Shown here piece after piece: positions 4,965-5,788 of a stretch of DNA of 5,788 bases. How positions within the stretch are numbered: the stretch's first letter is position 1; every line of letters begins with the position of its first letter. Under the pieces are notes generated by a model, which made no database searches, was not told where the DNA came from, and saw nothing but the letters and a program-made list of their open reading frames with translations. The stretch lies in the NCBI GenBank assembly GCA_019747615.1, contig JAIEQQ010000576.1, positions 1 through 5,788 on the forward strand. The letters are read 5' to 3'. The DNA comes from Phycisphaerales bacterium (lineage in GTDB: Bacteria; Planctomycetota; Phycisphaerae; Phycisphaerales; UBA1924). The translations under genes and the position numbers were made by a program.

Positions 4965-5363
4965 ATGTCTTTCAACGACCCGATCTCCGACATGCTGACC
5001 CGCATCCGCAACGCGCTGCGCAACCGTGCGAAGACCGTTGTGTGCAAGAACTCCTTCGTCTGCCGCGGCATCGCCGATGTGCTCCGTGAGGAGGGCTACG
5101 TCGAAGGCTTCGATGTGCTGCCCGATGGTCGCGAAGGCAAGATCAACCTGCGCCTCCGCTACGGCCCGCGCGGCGAGATGGTCCTCAACACCGTCAAGCG
5201 CGCCAGCAAGCCCGGCTGCCGTCAGTATTGCAAGGTCGATGAGCTGCCGCGCCCGATGCAGGGCCTGGGCATCGCGGTCGTCAGCACCTCCAAGGGTGTG
5301 ATGAGCGATCGCAAGGCCCGCCGCGAGAAGGTCGGCGGCGAGCTGCTCTGCGTCATCGACTGA
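4965..5363 (+). CDS. rpsH: 30S ribosomal protein S8
   Basis: S8 is a primary 16S rRNA-binding protein of the central domain; in E. coli it also represses its own spc operon by binding mRNA near rplE. The product has 132 residues, the normal size. Conserved parts are DPISDMLTRIRNALR at residues 5-19, the DVLREEGYV segment (38-46), PRPMQGLGIAVVSTSKGVMS (95-114) and DRKARREKVGGELLC (115-129). The C-terminus ends VID instead of the common aromatic end. Five cysteines (C27, C33, C85, C89, C129) are more than usual, but they form no clear metal site. The ribosome-binding site is weak (GAGA at 4953-4956). No S8-like regulatory stem was recognised before rplE. Confidence 0.98.
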   Translation: MSFNDPISDMLTRIRNALRNRAKTVVCKNSFVCRGIADVLREEGYVEGFDVLPDGREGKINLRLRYGPRGEMVLNTVKRASKPGCRQYCKVDELPRPMQGLGIAVVSTSKGVMSDRKARREKVGGELLCVID

Positions 5364-5384
5364 TCCCAGCCTCTTTGCCTTTCC

Positions 5385-5424
5385 TCGATCCCTAGATCCC
5401 TCGGTCCCCTGATCCCTCGATCCC
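5385..5424 (+). repeat. 8-nt tandem repeat in the rpsH-rplF gap
   Basis: Five contiguous octamers in perfect phase: tcgatccc, tagatccc, tcggtccc, ctgatccc, tcgatccc, consensus TCGATCCC. They occupy half of the 79-nt gap and end 18 nt before the L6 start. It is the cleanest array in the window. Confidence 0.8.
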
Positions 5425-5442
5425 TTCCCCTGGAATCCACCC

Positions 5443-5788
5443 ATGTCCCGCATCGGCCGCAAGCCCATCCCGGTTCCCGCGAACGTCAAGGTCGCGATCA
5501 AGGACCGCGTCGTCACCGTCACCGGCCCCCTCGGGTCGCTTACGCTCACCTGCCGTCCTGAGGTGAAGATCGAGGTTGACGAGGCCAAGAAGGAGCTCGT
5601 CTGCTCGGTTGACGAGGCGCGTCTGGCCACCGACTCGAACCTCAGCGCGTACTGGGGCACCATGCGGGCCTTGATCAACGCCAACATCGTCGGCGTGACC
5701 AAGGGCTACATGAAGGAGATGGACGTGGTCGGTGTGGGTTGGACCGCCGCGGTCACGGGCGACAAGCTCAAGCTCGTCGTCGGCCTGG
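5443..5788 (+). CDS. rplF: 50S ribosomal protein L6, N-terminal part (3' end outside window)
   Basis: L6 binds 23S rRNA near the sarcin-ricin loop and the factor-binding site. The window shows the first 115 codons plus one base; typical L6 is about 180 residues. The N-terminus MSRIGRKPIPVPANVKV is characteristic, followed by VVTVTGPLGSLTL (residues 23-35), the LSAYWGTMRALINANIVGVT segment (67-86) ending the first domain, and VVGVGWTAAVTGDKLKLVVG (95-114) opening the second. ATG 5443 is the clear start from homology. The immediate upstream sequence is a run of 8-nt GATCCC repeats, and no good Shine-Dalgarno is seen: TGGAA at 5431-5435 is the nearest purine patch, 7 nt away. Confidence 0.97.
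   Translation, partial: MSRIGRKPIPVPANVKVAIKDRVVTVTGPLGSLTLTCRPEVKIEVDEAKKELVCSVDEARLATDSNLSAYWGTMRALINANIVGVTKGYMKEMDVVGVGWTAAVTGDKLKLVVGL

Noticed and set aside
2530..5426. Insertion sequence remnants or a CRISPR array as the source of the intergenic repeats
   Set aside because: Units are only 6-8 nt, differ between gaps, and lack terminal inverted repeats, spacers of constant length or transposase fragments.
4611..5702. Long open frame on the - strand (363 codons) opposite rpsN, rpsH and rplF
   Set aside because: It lies wholly opposite conserved ribosomal genes and the product has no recognisable domain; it results from GC-rich codon bias of the + strand genes.

Overview
The window is a stretch of the bacterial S10-spc ribosomal protein supercluster, read entirely on the + strand. 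It enters inside rpsS (S19) and leaves inside rplF (L6). In order it carries rpsS (3' end), rplV, rpsC, rplP, rpmC, rpsQ (distal S10 operon), then rplN, rplX, rplE, rpsN, rpsH and rplF (5' end; proximal spc operon). Gene order is the canonical bacterial one. Every gene is intact apart from the two cut by the window edges. No RNA gene, mobile element or CRISPR array was seen.

Organism: the DNA is GC-rich with strong G/C third-position bias. Several proteins carry Ala/Lys/Pro-rich tails, the genes are widely spaced, L22 has a large N-terminal extra domain, and S14 is a short 61-residue form without its zinc ligands. Together these suggest a Planctomycetota-like bacterium, perhaps Phycisphaerae. 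This is inference from general impression, not from a database comparison.

Layout: the proteins are conserved, but the spaces between them are unusual for this operon. Ten of eleven junctions are 61-145 nt long; only rplN-rplX is tight (2 nt). Intergenic DNA totals about 955 of 5788 nt. Six of the gaps (rpsS-rplV, rplV-rpsC, rplP-rpmC, rpmC-rpsQ, rpsQ-rplN, rpsH-rplF) hold degenerate tandem repeats with a 6-8 nt period, each gap with its own unit. Two of these gaps, 2.9 kb apart, share a near-identical 23-nt block. Three other gaps (rplX-rplE, rplE-rpsN, rpsN-rpsH) instead share CTGTTC words. No internal promoter or rho-independent terminator was convincing, so the simplest reading is one long co-transcribed unit.

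The most interesting item is rplV. A normal L22 core is preceded in the same reading frame by about 75 residues that look like an XRE/lambda-repressor-type helix-turn-helix domain. The L22 tunnel-loop tip is also altered. The products assemble into both subunits: S19, S3, S17, S14 and S8 in the 30S; L22, L16, L29, L14, L24, L5 and L6 in the 50S. L22, L24 and L29 are all neighbours around the peptide tunnel exit, and two of them (L22, L29) carry large additions here.
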